DNA from: Variovorax paradoxus
GTDB taxonomy: Bacteria > Pseudomonadota > Gammaproteobacteria > Burkholderiales > Burkholderiaceae_C
Assembly: GCF_018614915.1 (NCBI RefSeq)
Contig: NZ_JAGGNU010000043.1
Location: 1 to 64,000 of the forward strand
Length of the DNA stretch: 64,000 bases
Direction of reading: 5' to 3'
The position numbers and the translations under genes are program-made. The stretch's first letter is position 1. Each line of letters begins with the position of its first letter. Positions 8,403 to 17,098 of this stretch are shown one piece after another. The notes beneath the pieces are model-generated. The model saw nothing but the letters and a program-made list of their open reading frames with translations, had not been told where the DNA came from and made no database searches.

Positions 8403-10460
8403 TCAGATGAGCCGGCAGAGGCGGAACGCCTCATAGATGGAGGCATGGATGTCGCGCGAAGCATGCGCGTCGCCGATCCGATAGAGCTCGAAGCGCGTGC
8501 CGGGCCCGGCGGGCCAAGACTGCGGAACTCCCTTGGCGAATCTCTCGAGGTCCATTTCGCCATCGTTGACCGATGCAGGCTTCAGGCCGTCGTAGACCTC
8601 GCACACCGGGAGCATGCCGAGTTCCACGACCACGTGGTCCGTCTCCAGCACGATGGTTTCACCGGTCAACTCGTGCATGAATGTCGCGCGGCGCCGGCCA
8701 GTTTCGGCCGCCACCTCGGTCAATCTCAGATCGTGGCGGACGTGCACGCCCAGCTCGGTCAGCTTGCGGCGCCACACGATGTCGTCCCCTCGTCCGCCCA
8801 GCTCCATGCCGAGTTGGCCGTCCAGGGTGACCAGGGTTACGTGACGGCCGGCGATCGCATGGCGTTCGGCGCAGACGTAGGCGTTGTGGCGCCCGGTCCC
8901 GTCATACACCAGCACCTCGCCGGTGGAAGGTGGCTGCCGGGTCAGCGCGTCGACCACCGAGAGACACTGTTCATGGCCCGCCAGCTCCTCGACCCACGGG
9001 ATACCCCCCGTCGCCACGATCACCCTGTCCGGCTCCAGGGCGGCAACATCGTCAGCGTCCGCGTAGGTGTTGAGCCTGATGTCGACCCCGAGGCGGGTCA
9101 GGGCCTCCACCCGCCACTGGATCACGCCGAGGATGTCCTTGCGCCATGACGCAAGTGCCGCCAGCAGCACCTGGCCGCCAGGCCGCGACCCCGCCTCGAG
9201 CAGGACGACCCGATGGCCGCGCAGGGCAGCCACGCGGGCCGCCTCCAGCCCTGCAGGACCCGCGCCGACGACAACCACCTTCCTGCACGGACCCGGCGAG
9301 CGATCGACGTCGTGGGGGAGCCAGGTTTCCCTTCCCGTGGACGGGTTGTGGATGCACGCGGCCTGATGACCGCGGCAGAACGAGGCGCCCACACAGGGGC
9401 GCACTTCGTCCTCCCGGCCTTCCATCAGCTTTCGAACCAGGTGCGGGTCGGCCATGTGGGCGCGCGTCATCCCCACCAGGTCCAGCAGACCCTCGCTGAT
9501 CGCATAGCGCGCGGTGGCGAGATCGGCGATCTTGGCCGCATGGAAGACCGGCAGCCGCACCTCCTTCTTGAATGCGGCCGCCTTTTGCAACCAGGGCGAC
9601 GAAGGCATCGACATGGTGGGCATGTTGTCGGTGATCAGGGCGTGGGCGGTGTCCATGCGCCCGTAGACGACATTGAAGAAATCGAAGAGCCCGGAGCGTT
9701 CGAGAATGCCGGCCGCGCGAACACTCTCCTCGAAATCCAGCCCATCCTCGATGGCATAGCGGATGCCGACGACGAAATCCTCGCCGACCTGTTTTCGAAT
9801 CTCCTCGTGCACCATCAGGATGAAGCGGCAGCGGTTCTCCAGTGAACCGCCGTAGTCGTCAGTTCGCACGTTGACAGCCGGGTTCAGAAATTGACCCAGC
9901 AGATGGCCGCCCGCCAGCGTCTCGAGCCCATCCAGGCCTCCCTGTCGGCAGCGCAATGCTGCCTGCCCGAAATAGCGAATCACCCGGTGAATGTCCCGCT
10001 CCGTCATCTCGCGCGGAATGCTCCGGTGCAATGTCTCGCGCCTGGCAGACGGCGCAATGGTCGGCAACCAGGCGCCTTCGTACGGGCTCCCGCGTCGGCC
10101 CATGTGGGTGAGCTGGCACATGAGCGCGCTGCCATGAGCATGCATCCGTGCCGAGAACCGCTGGAGATGCGGCACCACCTCGTCCACACCCATGTTGATC
10201 TGCCGGAAGACACTCGGGCTGTCGATGCCCACGTTGGACGAGCCGCCGAACATGCTCATCGCGATCCCGCCGATGGCCTTTTCTTCGTGGTAGCGCTGAT
10301 AGCGTTCCTTCGGGAAGTCATCCTCCGTCAGTCCACTGGCGTGGCTGGTGCTGATGATGCGGTTCTTGAGCACGAGCTTCTTGATGGCGAATGCGCTCAG
10401 CAGCGGATCCTGTCGCCGCACCGACTTCGTGTCGTGCGTGGGGTGAGCAAGGGGCTGCAA
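8403..10460 (-). CDS. FMN/FAD/4Fe-4S oxidoreductase of the N-methylproline (stachydrine) demethylase type
   Basis: A protein of about 685 residues with two modules: an old-yellow-enzyme-like TIM barrel (KLVLKNRIISTSHASG, QLTHMGRRG, NVRTDDYGGSLENR, VGIRYAIEDG) and a C-terminal FAD/NAD(P)-binding half (VVVVGAGPAGLEAARVAALRG). Between them lies RPCVGASFC ... ACIHNPSTGRE, matching the Fe-S segment of trimethylamine-dehydrogenase-like and N-methylproline-demethylase-like enzymes. It probably oxidatively demethylates an N-methylated amine; the exact substrate is inferred. A TTG at 10460 has AGGAG 5 nt upstream and leaves about 100 bp to the divergent LysR gene. The ATG at 10526 lacks a ribosome site and would leave only 34 bp. 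Confidence 0.82.
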   Translation of the reverse strand: MQPLAHPTHDTKSVRRQDPLLSAFAIKKLVLKNRIISTSHASGLTEDDFPKERYQRYHEEKAIGGIAMSMFGGSSNVGIDSPSVFRQINMGVDEVVPHLQRFSARMHAHGSALMCQLTHMGRRGSPYEGAWLPTIAPSARRETLHRSIPREMTERDIHRVIRYFGQAALRCRQGGLDGLETLAGGHLLGQFLNPAVNVRTDDYGGSLENRCRFILMVHEEIRKQVGEDFVVGIRYAIEDGLDFEESVRAAGILERSGLFDFFNVVYGRMDTAHALITDNMPTMSMPSSPWLQKAAAFKKEVRLPVFHAAKIADLATARYAISEGLLDLVGMTRAHMADPHLVRKLMEGREDEVRPCVGASFCRGHQAACIHNPSTGRETWLPHDVDRSPGPCRKVVVVGAGPAGLEAARVAALRGHRVVLLEAGSRPGGQVLLAALASWRKDILGVIQWRVEALTRLGVDIRLNTYADADDVAALEPDRVIVATGGIPWVEELAGHEQCLSVVDALTRQPPSTGEVLVYDGTGRHNAYVCAERHAIAGRHVTLVTLDGQLGMELGGRGDDIVWRRKLTELGVHVRHDLRLTEVAAETGRRRATFMHELTGETIVLETDHVVVELGMLPVCEVYDGLKPASVNDGEMDLERFAKGVPQSWPAGPGTRFELYRIGDAHASRDIHASIYEAFRLCRLI

Positions 10461-10560
10461 TTCCTCTCCTTCAGCAGATGTCTGGATGAACTGCACATTG
10501 TGTAATCGACGAAGTCGCCAGTCCATTTACATGTATGGCCGAGCTCACTAACATGATGTT

Positions 10561-11496
10561 ATGAACACGCAGCAGACCCTACGATCCGCCAACGCCTTGC
10601 GCGTGTTCGAAGTCGCCGCGCGCAGTGCGAACTTCACGCTGGCCGCTTCCGAACTTCACGTCACGCCCGTGGCAGTCAGTCGGATGGTGAGCCGGCTCGA
10701 AGACACTTTGGGCATTCGTCTGTTCACGCGCTCCCGCCTGGGCGTGCAACTCACCGAGGAAGGCGAGGTCCTGCATTCGGCGGTGTCGGCTGGCTTCAAC
10801 CAGATGGAGACAGCGCTGCGCGAGATCATTCGCCGCCGTGCCGACCGGAGCACCGTCACGCTGTCGTTGTCGAGCGGGTTCATCTCCCACTGGCTGATGC
10901 CGCGGTACGCGCGTTTTCAACAGGCTGCCCCGCACATCAACCTGCGCTTCGAGGTGATCAGCGGCGTTCTCCGGGGCGATGTCGATGACGTGGACCTCGG
11001 ATTGCGTTTGCACGACCCGACCAGGAAGTGGCAGAGCTGGGAGTTCTTTCCCGAAGTGGTGCTTCCGGTCTGCAGCCCGGAATACCTGCATCGGATGGGT
11101 GCCATCGCTGAGCCCGCAGATCTGAGCCAGCACACGCTGATTCATCTGACCACGACGACCATGGGCTGGGAGGAGTACGGCGCCCGCGCCAACATGGACT
11201 GCCGGCGCCCCGGCAATTCACTCAGCTTTTCCGATTCGGCGCTCGTGCTGCAGGCCGCCTTGCTCGGTCAAGGGATCGCGCTCGGCTGGGTTTCAGCGGT
11301 CTCCGGCGCACTGCGCGAGGGCCTTCTGGTGCCTGCCTCGGGCCGCCTGATCCGCACTGGGAAGGAGTACCGGCTGGTCGCAAGGCCCGGCACGATTCGA
11401 GAGGAAGTGAGCCGCGTGCTGGATTGGCTTGTGAGCGAAATGCGGGACGACGTTGCGACCATCACGCGGCAATACGCAGTGTTCCGGGACACTTGA
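10561..11496 (+). CDS. LysR family transcriptional regulator (GcvA-like)
   Basis: A 311-residue LysR regulator. The winged helix covers about residues 10-68 (ALRVFEVAARSANFTLAASELHVTPVAVSRMVSRLEDTLG in pieces, with LFTRSRLGVQLTEEG). The effector domain starts near residue 93 (VTLSLSSGFISHWLMPRYARF), the pattern of the GcvA/AmpR branch. It is divergent from the flavin oxidoreductase/binding-protein pair, the classic LysR arrangement, so it most likely controls that operon in response to its substrate. A TACATGTA palindrome at 10528-10535 in the shared region is a possible binding element. Confidence 0.9.
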   Translation: MNTQQTLRSANALRVFEVAARSANFTLAASELHVTPVAVSRMVSRLEDTLGIRLFTRSRLGVQLTEEGEVLHSAVSAGFNQMETALREIIRRRADRSTVTLSLSSGFISHWLMPRYARFQQAAPHINLRFEVISGVLRGDVDDVDLGLRLHDPTRKWQSWEFFPEVVLPVCSPEYLHRMGAIAEPADLSQHTLIHLTTTTMGWEEYGARANMDCRRPGNSLSFSDSALVLQAALLGQGIALGWVSAVSGALREGLLVPASGRLIRTGKEYRLVARPGTIREEVSRVLDWLVSEMRDDVATITRQYAVFRDT

Positions 11497-11665
11497 CTTC
11501 ACCGAATGGCATAGGCCATCAAATAGCCACGGCGGACTGGCATTTCTGTTGCCTTTAGAACTACATTGCAAACCTCGGCTGGCTTTCTCGGCCGCAAGTT
11601 TCGGGGGATGCCATGAGAGCTCGTTCGAAGGCGAACGTCATGAGCGGTCAAGCGGTTGCAGGCCA

Positions 11666-12490
11666 ATGTGGATCCTAGGTGACCGCCGAGCTACGGTGAA
11701 CCTCGCCGAGTTTTCGGACACGGCATGCTTCCTGCCGTGCAAGCGTTGTTCTGAGCTGGTGCAGGAGAACGATCGCTTCTGTCGATTTTGCGGTGTCGAT
11801 CAGTTCGACACGGATGGCGATGCACAGCCGGCCGCCGGGCCTACGCGCGGTACATATGGCCGGCGTGAAACACGGTCGCCCATCGAGGTGGATTTCGCGG
11901 ACACATTGCAGCCGGAAGAGGCCACGGCGGTCGTCCAACTCGCTCCGACGCGCGCGGCCAACGAGGCAATGAAGCCGGAAACCGCGCTCCCGAACACCTT
12001 TGGGCAGAAGGGACGGCTAGAAGGAAGCGGCCCAAGTCAACGGGCAGGCAGTTCCGTCATCGCGTTTCGCCTGGCAATCGGCATGTTGTCGCTGGTGGTC
12101 TTGCTTGCGCTCGCACTGGGCCGAAACCTCGATCTCGAAAAGCTCAAGGCGACTGTCGAGCAGATGCAAAGCGCCCTGGTCCGTGGCGACTTGAGTTCCG
12201 CTGAGCTTGCGCTCGGCATCTTGGATGCCGGGGAGGCGTTCAATCGGCAGATGCAGGTGCGAGAGGAAAAGCCAGGACAAGCCGCCACGCGTGATCAGCT
12301 TCGAGACGACGCCGTGGAAGTGTCCATGGCGCTTGGATTGGGAGCGCCCGCGACACGCCCTGCCCAAGTCGATTTGCCCCCGAAGGCACCGATGCTTGCC
12401 ACCCCTGCACGTGAGATGGGCGTAGTGCAACCGAAGCAAGATGAGTGCAGCGAGGCGCTTGCGGCGCTGGCGATGTGTCCAAAGCAATGA
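11666..12490 (+). CDS. zinc-ribbon single-pass membrane protein, unknown function
   Basis: A 274-residue protein with no recognised family. Near the N-terminus CFLPCKRCSELVQENDRFC contains two CxxC-type pairs (CKRC, CRFCG), a zinc-ribbon of the kind that often opens bacterial membrane proteins. A low-complexity acidic/Pro stretch follows, then one transmembrane segment (FRLAIGMLSLVVLLALALG, about residues 140-160), then a C-terminal part with two short Cys positions near the end (ECSEALAALAMC). The topology suggests a cytoplasmic zinc ribbon and a periplasmic tail. I start at the ATG at 11666; the frame is open further upstream without plausible sequence. It may be co-transcribed with the TAXI gene 105 nt downstream. 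Confidence 0.6.
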   Translation: MWILGDRRATVNLAEFSDTACFLPCKRCSELVQENDRFCRFCGVDQFDTDGDAQPAAGPTRGTYGRRETRSPIEVDFADTLQPEEATAVVQLAPTRAANEAMKPETALPNTFGQKGRLEGSGPSQRAGSSVIAFRLAIGMLSLVVLLALALGRNLDLEKLKATVEQMQSALVRGDLSSAELALGILDAGEAFNRQMQVREEKPGQAATRDQLRDDAVEVSMALGLGAPATRPAQVDLPPKAPMLATPAREMGVVQPKQDECSEALAALAMCPKQ

Positions 12491-12595
12491 GAACCAGATA
12501 CGGCGCGAAATTGGTTCAGGGTGCACCCTGACCGCAATCAGTAGGAGCGAACCGGGCATTGCCCGGCGCGACGACCAACCTTCAATGGAGGCAGC

Positions 12596-13669
12596 ATGCC
12601 AATCGGATCGATGTTGACGGGGCTGATGTTGATGGTCTTCCTGTCCACCGCGGCCGCGGCGCCGCGGGCGGAATACAAGATCGTGACCGCATCGAAAACA
12701 GGAACCTACATCCAGATCGGGAACGACCTCGCCAAATGGGTGGCAGAGCCTGCCAGCATCGATCTGGAAGTCCTCGAGTCGAAAGGCTCGGCGGAGAACG
12801 TCCAGCGCATGCGCTTCGAGCCGGGCGTCAAGCTGGCCCTGGTGCAGTCCGACGTCTACCAGGCCTTCCTGGACGAGGCGAAGGCCGGCAACGCCGATGC
12901 CGGCAACATCATTCGGCCGCTGCGCCTCATCCTGCCGCTCTATGACGAAGAAATCTACTTCGTCGCCCGCGCCGACTCGCCGCTGAACTCGATCCACGAG
13001 ATCAAGAACAAGAAGATCGGCGTCGGGCCGCTGGGAAGCGGCACCGCGCTCACGTCGAGAACCCTCTACCAGCTGATGTTCGAGGAGCCGATGCCCGCCG
13101 GCAGCGCGCAGTATCTGAGCAACGAGGACGCGCTCGTCAAGCTCACGGTCGACAAGTCGATCGACGTTGCCATCATCGTCGCCGGACAGCCGGCCAAGCT
13201 GTTTGCGGATATGAAGCCCGAGGCGCGCAACTACATCAAGCTCCTCAGACTGGACGACTCGGCACCCGAAACAACGCGCGCGAAGAAGACATACTTTCCG
13301 GCCACGGTACGCAACTCGAGCTACCCGACATGGCTCACGGCCGACGTATCCACGCTCACCGTGAAGGCCTATCTGGTCACCTATGACTACGGACTGCAGT
13401 CGACGGTCGGAAATCTCGGCCGCTTTGCCGACTCGCTTTGCACCAACTTCGACAAGCTCCAGGCCAACGGGCATCCCAAGTGGAAGCAGGTTCGCCTGGA
13501 GCTCCCTGCCCTCGGCCAGGGATGGCGCTATTTCGGTCCCATGGAAAAGCGCCTGCGCGCCTGCATCGCCGGCCAGGCAGGCTTCGGCACGCCGCCTTCG
13601 TCCAAGACGCAAGCTCCGGCGCGTCCCTGCAGGGAGCAGGAGCTGGTGCTCGGCATCTGCAAGAGCTGA
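12596..13669 (+). CDS. TAXI family TRAP-transporter solute-binding protein
   Basis: A 357-residue exported binding protein. A Sec signal (LTGLMLMVFLSTAAAA) precedes YKIVTASKTGTYIQIGNDLAKW, the TAXI-family opening. ESKGSAENVQRMRFEPGVKLALVQSDVYQAF and IYFVARADSPLNSIHEIKNKKIGVGPLGSGT (in pieces) are typical of the family that binds organic acids such as glutamate or C4-dicarboxylates. GGAGG lies 7 nt before the ATG. No TRAP membrane subunits are adjacent. It converges on a DctB/DctD-like two-component pair, so it may deliver a ligand signal to that sensor instead of, or as well as, a transporter; this is inference. Three Cys near the C-terminus (LRACIAG, RPCREQ, LGICKS) are an unusual tail. Confidence 0.88.
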   Translation: MPIGSMLTGLMLMVFLSTAAAAPRAEYKIVTASKTGTYIQIGNDLAKWVAEPASIDLEVLESKGSAENVQRMRFEPGVKLALVQSDVYQAFLDEAKAGNADAGNIIRPLRLILPLYDEEIYFVARADSPLNSIHEIKNKKIGVGPLGSGTALTSRTLYQLMFEEPMPAGSAQYLSNEDALVKLTVDKSIDVAIIVAGQPAKLFADMKPEARNYIKLLRLDDSAPETTRAKKTYFPATVRNSSYPTWLTADVSTLTVKAYLVTYDYGLQSTVGNLGRFADSLCTNFDKLQANGHPKWKQVRLELPALGQGWRYFGPMEKRLRACIAGQAGFGTPPSSKTQAPARPCREQELVLGICKS

Positions 13670-13811
13670 TCTCGCGATCCGGCGAGGACGGCGTGGGGCA
13701 AAGCGGAACGAAGGAGCCGCTGCGCAGCCTGCGCCGAATCAACTACAGCGCGGCTCGCGCTTGCTCCCGAAGTCGCCATGGACTCGGATTGCCGCCACAG
13801 GCGTGCGTTCG

Positions 13812-15176
13812 CTAAGACTTGAATTCTTCCGCTGCAATACCGAGCTTGCGCAGCTTGTCGTGCAGTGTCTGGCGCGCGATCGCCAGTGCGCTGGCAGTGG
13901 CAGGCTGGTCCCCCTGGTGCTTGCGCAGCGCCTCGACGATCACTGCCCGCTCGAAGGACTCGACCTGCTGCGGCAATCCGCGTGGCAAGGCAGGCATGCC
14001 TTCGGCGTTGCCGCGCGCCTGCGTCAGGCGCTCGCCCAGCAGGCCAAGAACGAAGCGGTCGGCCACATTGCGCAGTTCGCGCACGTTGCCGGGCCAGGCA
14101 TAGGCCATCAGGTCGGCCACCTGCGCGCCGCTCAGAATCGGCGCGACGCGCTCATAGCGCGCGGCCGCCAGCAGCATGAAATGCTCGAACAGTAAGGGGA
14201 TGTCCTCGCGCCGTTCGCGCAGCGGCGGCAGCTCGATGAATGCGACGCCGAGCCGGTAGTACAGGTCGGCCCTGAACTTCTGCCGGTCGCTCATTTCCTT
14301 GAGGTCGTCCTTGCTCGCGGCGACCACGCGGCAGTCGAAGGGAATGGCTTTGTTGGAGCCGATGCGCTCGATGGAGCGTTCCTGCAACGCACGCAGCAAC
14401 TTGATCTGCACCGCCATCGGCATGCTCTCGATCTCGTCCAGGAACAGCGTGCCGCCGTTGGCGTATTCGAACTTGCCCACGCGCACGCGGTTGGCGCTGG
14501 TGAAGGCGCCGGCCTCATGGCCGAACAGCTCGCTCTCGGCCAGCGCCTCGGGCAGTCCGCCGCAGTTGAGCGGCACGAAATGCTGGCGGCGGCGTTCGCT
14601 GTGTTCGTGCAGGCAGCGGGCGACGAGCTCCTTGCCGGTACCGGTCTCGCCATAGATCAGCACGTCGGCCGAGGTTTCGGCCAAGGTCATCACGGTGCGG
14701 CGCACCTGCTGCATCTGCGCCGAGCGGCCGATCAGCACCGCCTGGATGCCGTGCCAGTTCTCCAGCGCATCGCGCAGCGCGCGCACCTGCAGCGTCAGCT
14801 GCCGCCGCTCGATGGCGTGGCGCACGATGGCCACCAGCCGCTCGGAGCTGAAAGGCTTCTCGATGAAGTCGTAGGCGCCCTCGCGCATGGCCTGCACCGC
14901 CATCGCGATATGGCCATGGCCGGTGACCAGGATGACGGGCAGCTCGGCGTCGGCGTTGCGGAGTTCCAGCAGCCATTCGGTGCCGCTCAGGCCCGGCAGG
15001 CGCACGTCGCAGACCACGATGGCCGGTACGCCGAAACCGATCTGCGCGCGTGCGCGTTCGGCGCTCGCGAAGGATTCGACCTCGAAACCGGCCAGGGTCA
15101 GCACCTGGGTCGTGCTGATTCGGACGTCTTCGTCGTCCTCGACCAGCAGCACCCGGACAGCAGGGGCTTCGCTCAC
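13812..15176 (-). CDS. dctD: sigma-54-dependent response regulator, DctD-like
   Basis: A 454-residue NtrC-class activator. The receiver has the acidic pair LLVEDDEDV and phospho-acceptor Asp about residue 57 (VVCDVRLPG). The AAA+ domain has Walker A GETGTGKE, GAFTSA at the sigma-54 contact loop (usually GAFTGA), LFLDEIESM and the arginine-finger region ADLYYRL. The C-terminal Fis-type helix is PATASALAIARQTLHDKLRKL. It phosphorelays with the kinase 7 nt upstream and should activate sigma-54 promoters, plausibly the one found before aceE at the start of the same gene run. The DctD label rests on similarity of architecture and linkage to dctA. Glycine-to-serine in the GAFTGA loop is tolerated in some activators. 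Confidence 0.85.
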   Translation of the reverse strand: MSEAPAVRVLLVEDDEDVRISTTQVLTLAGFEVESFASAERARAQIGFGVPAIVVCDVRLPGLSGTEWLLELRNADAELPVILVTGHGHIAMAVQAMREGAYDFIEKPFSSERLVAIVRHAIERRQLTLQVRALRDALENWHGIQAVLIGRSAQMQQVRRTVMTLAETSADVLIYGETGTGKELVARCLHEHSERRRQHFVPLNCGGLPEALAESELFGHEAGAFTSANRVRVGKFEYANGGTLFLDEIESMPMAVQIKLLRALQERSIERIGSNKAIPFDCRVVAASKDDLKEMSDRQKFRADLYYRLGVAFIELPPLRERREDIPLLFEHFMLLAAARYERVAPILSGAQVADLMAYAWPGNVRELRNVADRFVLGLLGERLTQARGNAEGMPALPRGLPQQVESFERAVIVEALRKHQGDQPATASALAIARQTLHDKLRKLGIAAEEFKS

Positions 15177-15183
15177 TTGTTGA

Positions 15184-17007
15184 TCACTCCTGTGCGGTGG
15201 CGATAAGAACGGTGTGGATGGCGGCCGGCAGGTCGACGACGAAGCAGGCGCCGCCGTCCGGCAGGTTGGCGGCCCGCAGCGTGCCGTCCATGGCCCGCAC
15301 CAATTGTGCCGAGATCACGAGGCCCAGCCCCAGCCCGGCGCCCGCCGGCTTGCTGGTAACGAAGGGCTCGAACAGGCGCGGCAGGATGTCGGGCGAAATG
15401 CCCGGCCCGGTGTCGCTCACGCGCAGGATCACGCGGCCCTCCTGCGGCCGTGCCTCCAAGCGCAGCGTGCGTTGCGGCGACTCCTGCATGGCGTCGATGG
15501 CGTTGCGCATCAGGTTCACGAGCACGCTGCCCAACGCGGCCTCCTCGGCCATGACGCTCAGGGTCGCGGGCTGCACGTCGACCTCGATGGCGATGCCGTT
15601 CTTCCTCGAGGCTTCGGCGACGATGACCTGCGCATCGGCCGCGGTCCGCGCCATCGGCACCGGCGCGAGCGGCAGCTCGCTCTTGTGCGCGAAAGTCTTG
15701 AGCTGCGAGGTCAGGCGCGCCAGGCGATCGACCATGCCGCGGATGCGCTGCAGGTTGCCGCGCACGTCGTCGAAGCGGCTCTTCTCGAGCAGGATGCCGG
15801 CGCTCTCCGAGAGCGTGCGCATCGCCGTGAGCGGCTGGTTCAGCTCGTGCACCACGCCGGCCGACATCTGGCCCAGCGCCGCCATCTTGCCGGCATGCAC
15901 CAGCTCGCCTTGGGCAGCGCGCAGCTGGGCGGTGCGCGCGACCACGGTCGATTCGAGGGTGTCGTGCGCCGCCTGCAGCGCAGCCTGGTTGGCCAGCTTC
16001 TGCCGCACGGCACGACGGCGCTGCCACAGCGTGACGGCGATCAGCAGCAGCACCGCCATTGCCAGGCTCGCCGTGATGGCCGCGTTGCGCGCGCCCACGC
16101 GCACCGGCGCCAGATTGTCGAGCGCCACCAGCTGCCAGGGCGCCCCGCGCAGCGAGCGCGTCGAGGCGAGCTGGTCCACGCCGTCGAGTGCGACGACCTG
16201 CACGTCGCGGGCCAGCGCCTCCTTCTGCGTCCATTGCAGCGGCTGCAGGCCGGCCTCGCCATAGGGACGCGAGCGCTGCACCTCGGCCCGCTGCAATGCG
16301 TCGAGCGGCAACAGCGGCCGGAACTTCAGGTCCTCGCGGGTGGCGAGGATCACCACGCCGCGCTGGTCGATCAGCGCCACGTCGCCCGGCAGCTTGCGCC
16401 AGGCGCGCTCGGCCTCCTCGAGATTGACCTTGACGGCCACCACGCCGCGCGCGGGCTGGCCGGGGCGCAGTGCGTACGAGAGGTAGTAGCCAGGCTTGCG
16501 GCTGGTGATGCCGACGCCATAGAAGCGGCCCCTGCCCTGCCCCAGCGCATCGATCACGTAGGGTCGAAAAGACAAGTCCTGGCCGACGGTGGTGCCCGGC
16601 CGGTCCCAGTCGGAGGCCGCCAGCGACGTGCCGTCGGCGTCGAGCAGGTAAAGCATCTCCGCCCCTGCGGTGGCATTGACGCCGTCCAGGTAGCGGTTGA
16701 CCGCGTCGCGCAACTTCGGATCCGATGGCGTGCCGAGCAGCGCCGGGACGATGGGCGTCATCTCCAGGAGCGCGGGCAGGTACTCGAAACGGGTCAGGTC
16801 GGCATCGAGCCCGGTCGCGAGCATGTCGAGCCGGTGGTCGGCCGCCTCGCGCAGCCGCGCCAGGCCGTTCTGCATGGAGAGTTGATGGCCCGCGACGGCG
16901 GCCAGGGCCACCAGCGCCAGCGCGCCGCACCAGCGCGGCAGGCCGCGCCAGCGTTTGGGGGGGTCAGAAGGCAGATCGAAGCGCCGGGTCGGCTCCCGCG
17001 AGGTCAT
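15184..17007 (-). CDS. dctB: membrane sensor histidine kinase, DctB-like
   Basis: A 607-residue sensor kinase. Transmembrane helix 1 is near the N-terminus (WCGALALVALAAVAGHQL), a periplasmic region of about 250 residues follows (DLTRFEYLPALLEMTPIV, LDADGTSLAASDW, FYGVGITSRKPGYYLSYAL), a double-PAS/Cache pattern as in DctB, then helix 2 (ASLAMAVLLLIAVTLW). A short coiled coil leads to the H-box GVVHELNQPLTAMR, N-box NLMRNAIDAM and G-boxes DTGPGIS and GLGLGL. C4-dicarboxylates are the likely ligand by analogy. The start at 17007 is chosen because the signal anchor follows directly; an open frame continues upstream. It is the penultimate gene of the long minus-strand run. Confidence 0.85.
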   Translation of the reverse strand: MTSREPTRRFDLPSDPPKRWRGLPRWCGALALVALAAVAGHQLSMQNGLARLREAADHRLDMLATGLDADLTRFEYLPALLEMTPIVPALLGTPSDPKLRDAVNRYLDGVNATAGAEMLYLLDADGTSLAASDWDRPGTTVGQDLSFRPYVIDALGQGRGRFYGVGITSRKPGYYLSYALRPGQPARGVVAVKVNLEEAERAWRKLPGDVALIDQRGVVILATREDLKFRPLLPLDALQRAEVQRSRPYGEAGLQPLQWTQKEALARDVQVVALDGVDQLASTRSLRGAPWQLVALDNLAPVRVGARNAAITASLAMAVLLLIAVTLWQRRRAVRQKLANQAALQAAHDTLESTVVARTAQLRAAQGELVHAGKMAALGQMSAGVVHELNQPLTAMRTLSESAGILLEKSRFDDVRGNLQRIRGMVDRLARLTSQLKTFAHKSELPLAPVPMARTAADAQVIVAEASRKNGIAIEVDVQPATLSVMAEEAALGSVLVNLMRNAIDAMQESPQRTLRLEARPQEGRVILRVSDTGPGISPDILPRLFEPFVTSKPAGAGLGLGLVISAQLVRAMDGTLRAANLPDGGACFVVDLPAAIHTVLIATAQE

Positions 17008-17098
17008 GAGCCCTTTATTGCACAAGGCCGCGCGCGCCGCATCAGTGGCTGCCCGGTGGCGTGCATGATGCGTGGCCCCGGCCAGGCCCGATGTCTGC

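Noticed and set aside
6746-8410. 554-codon plus-strand open frame
   Set aside because: Shadow of the family-5 binding-protein gene; composition is that of an antisense frame.
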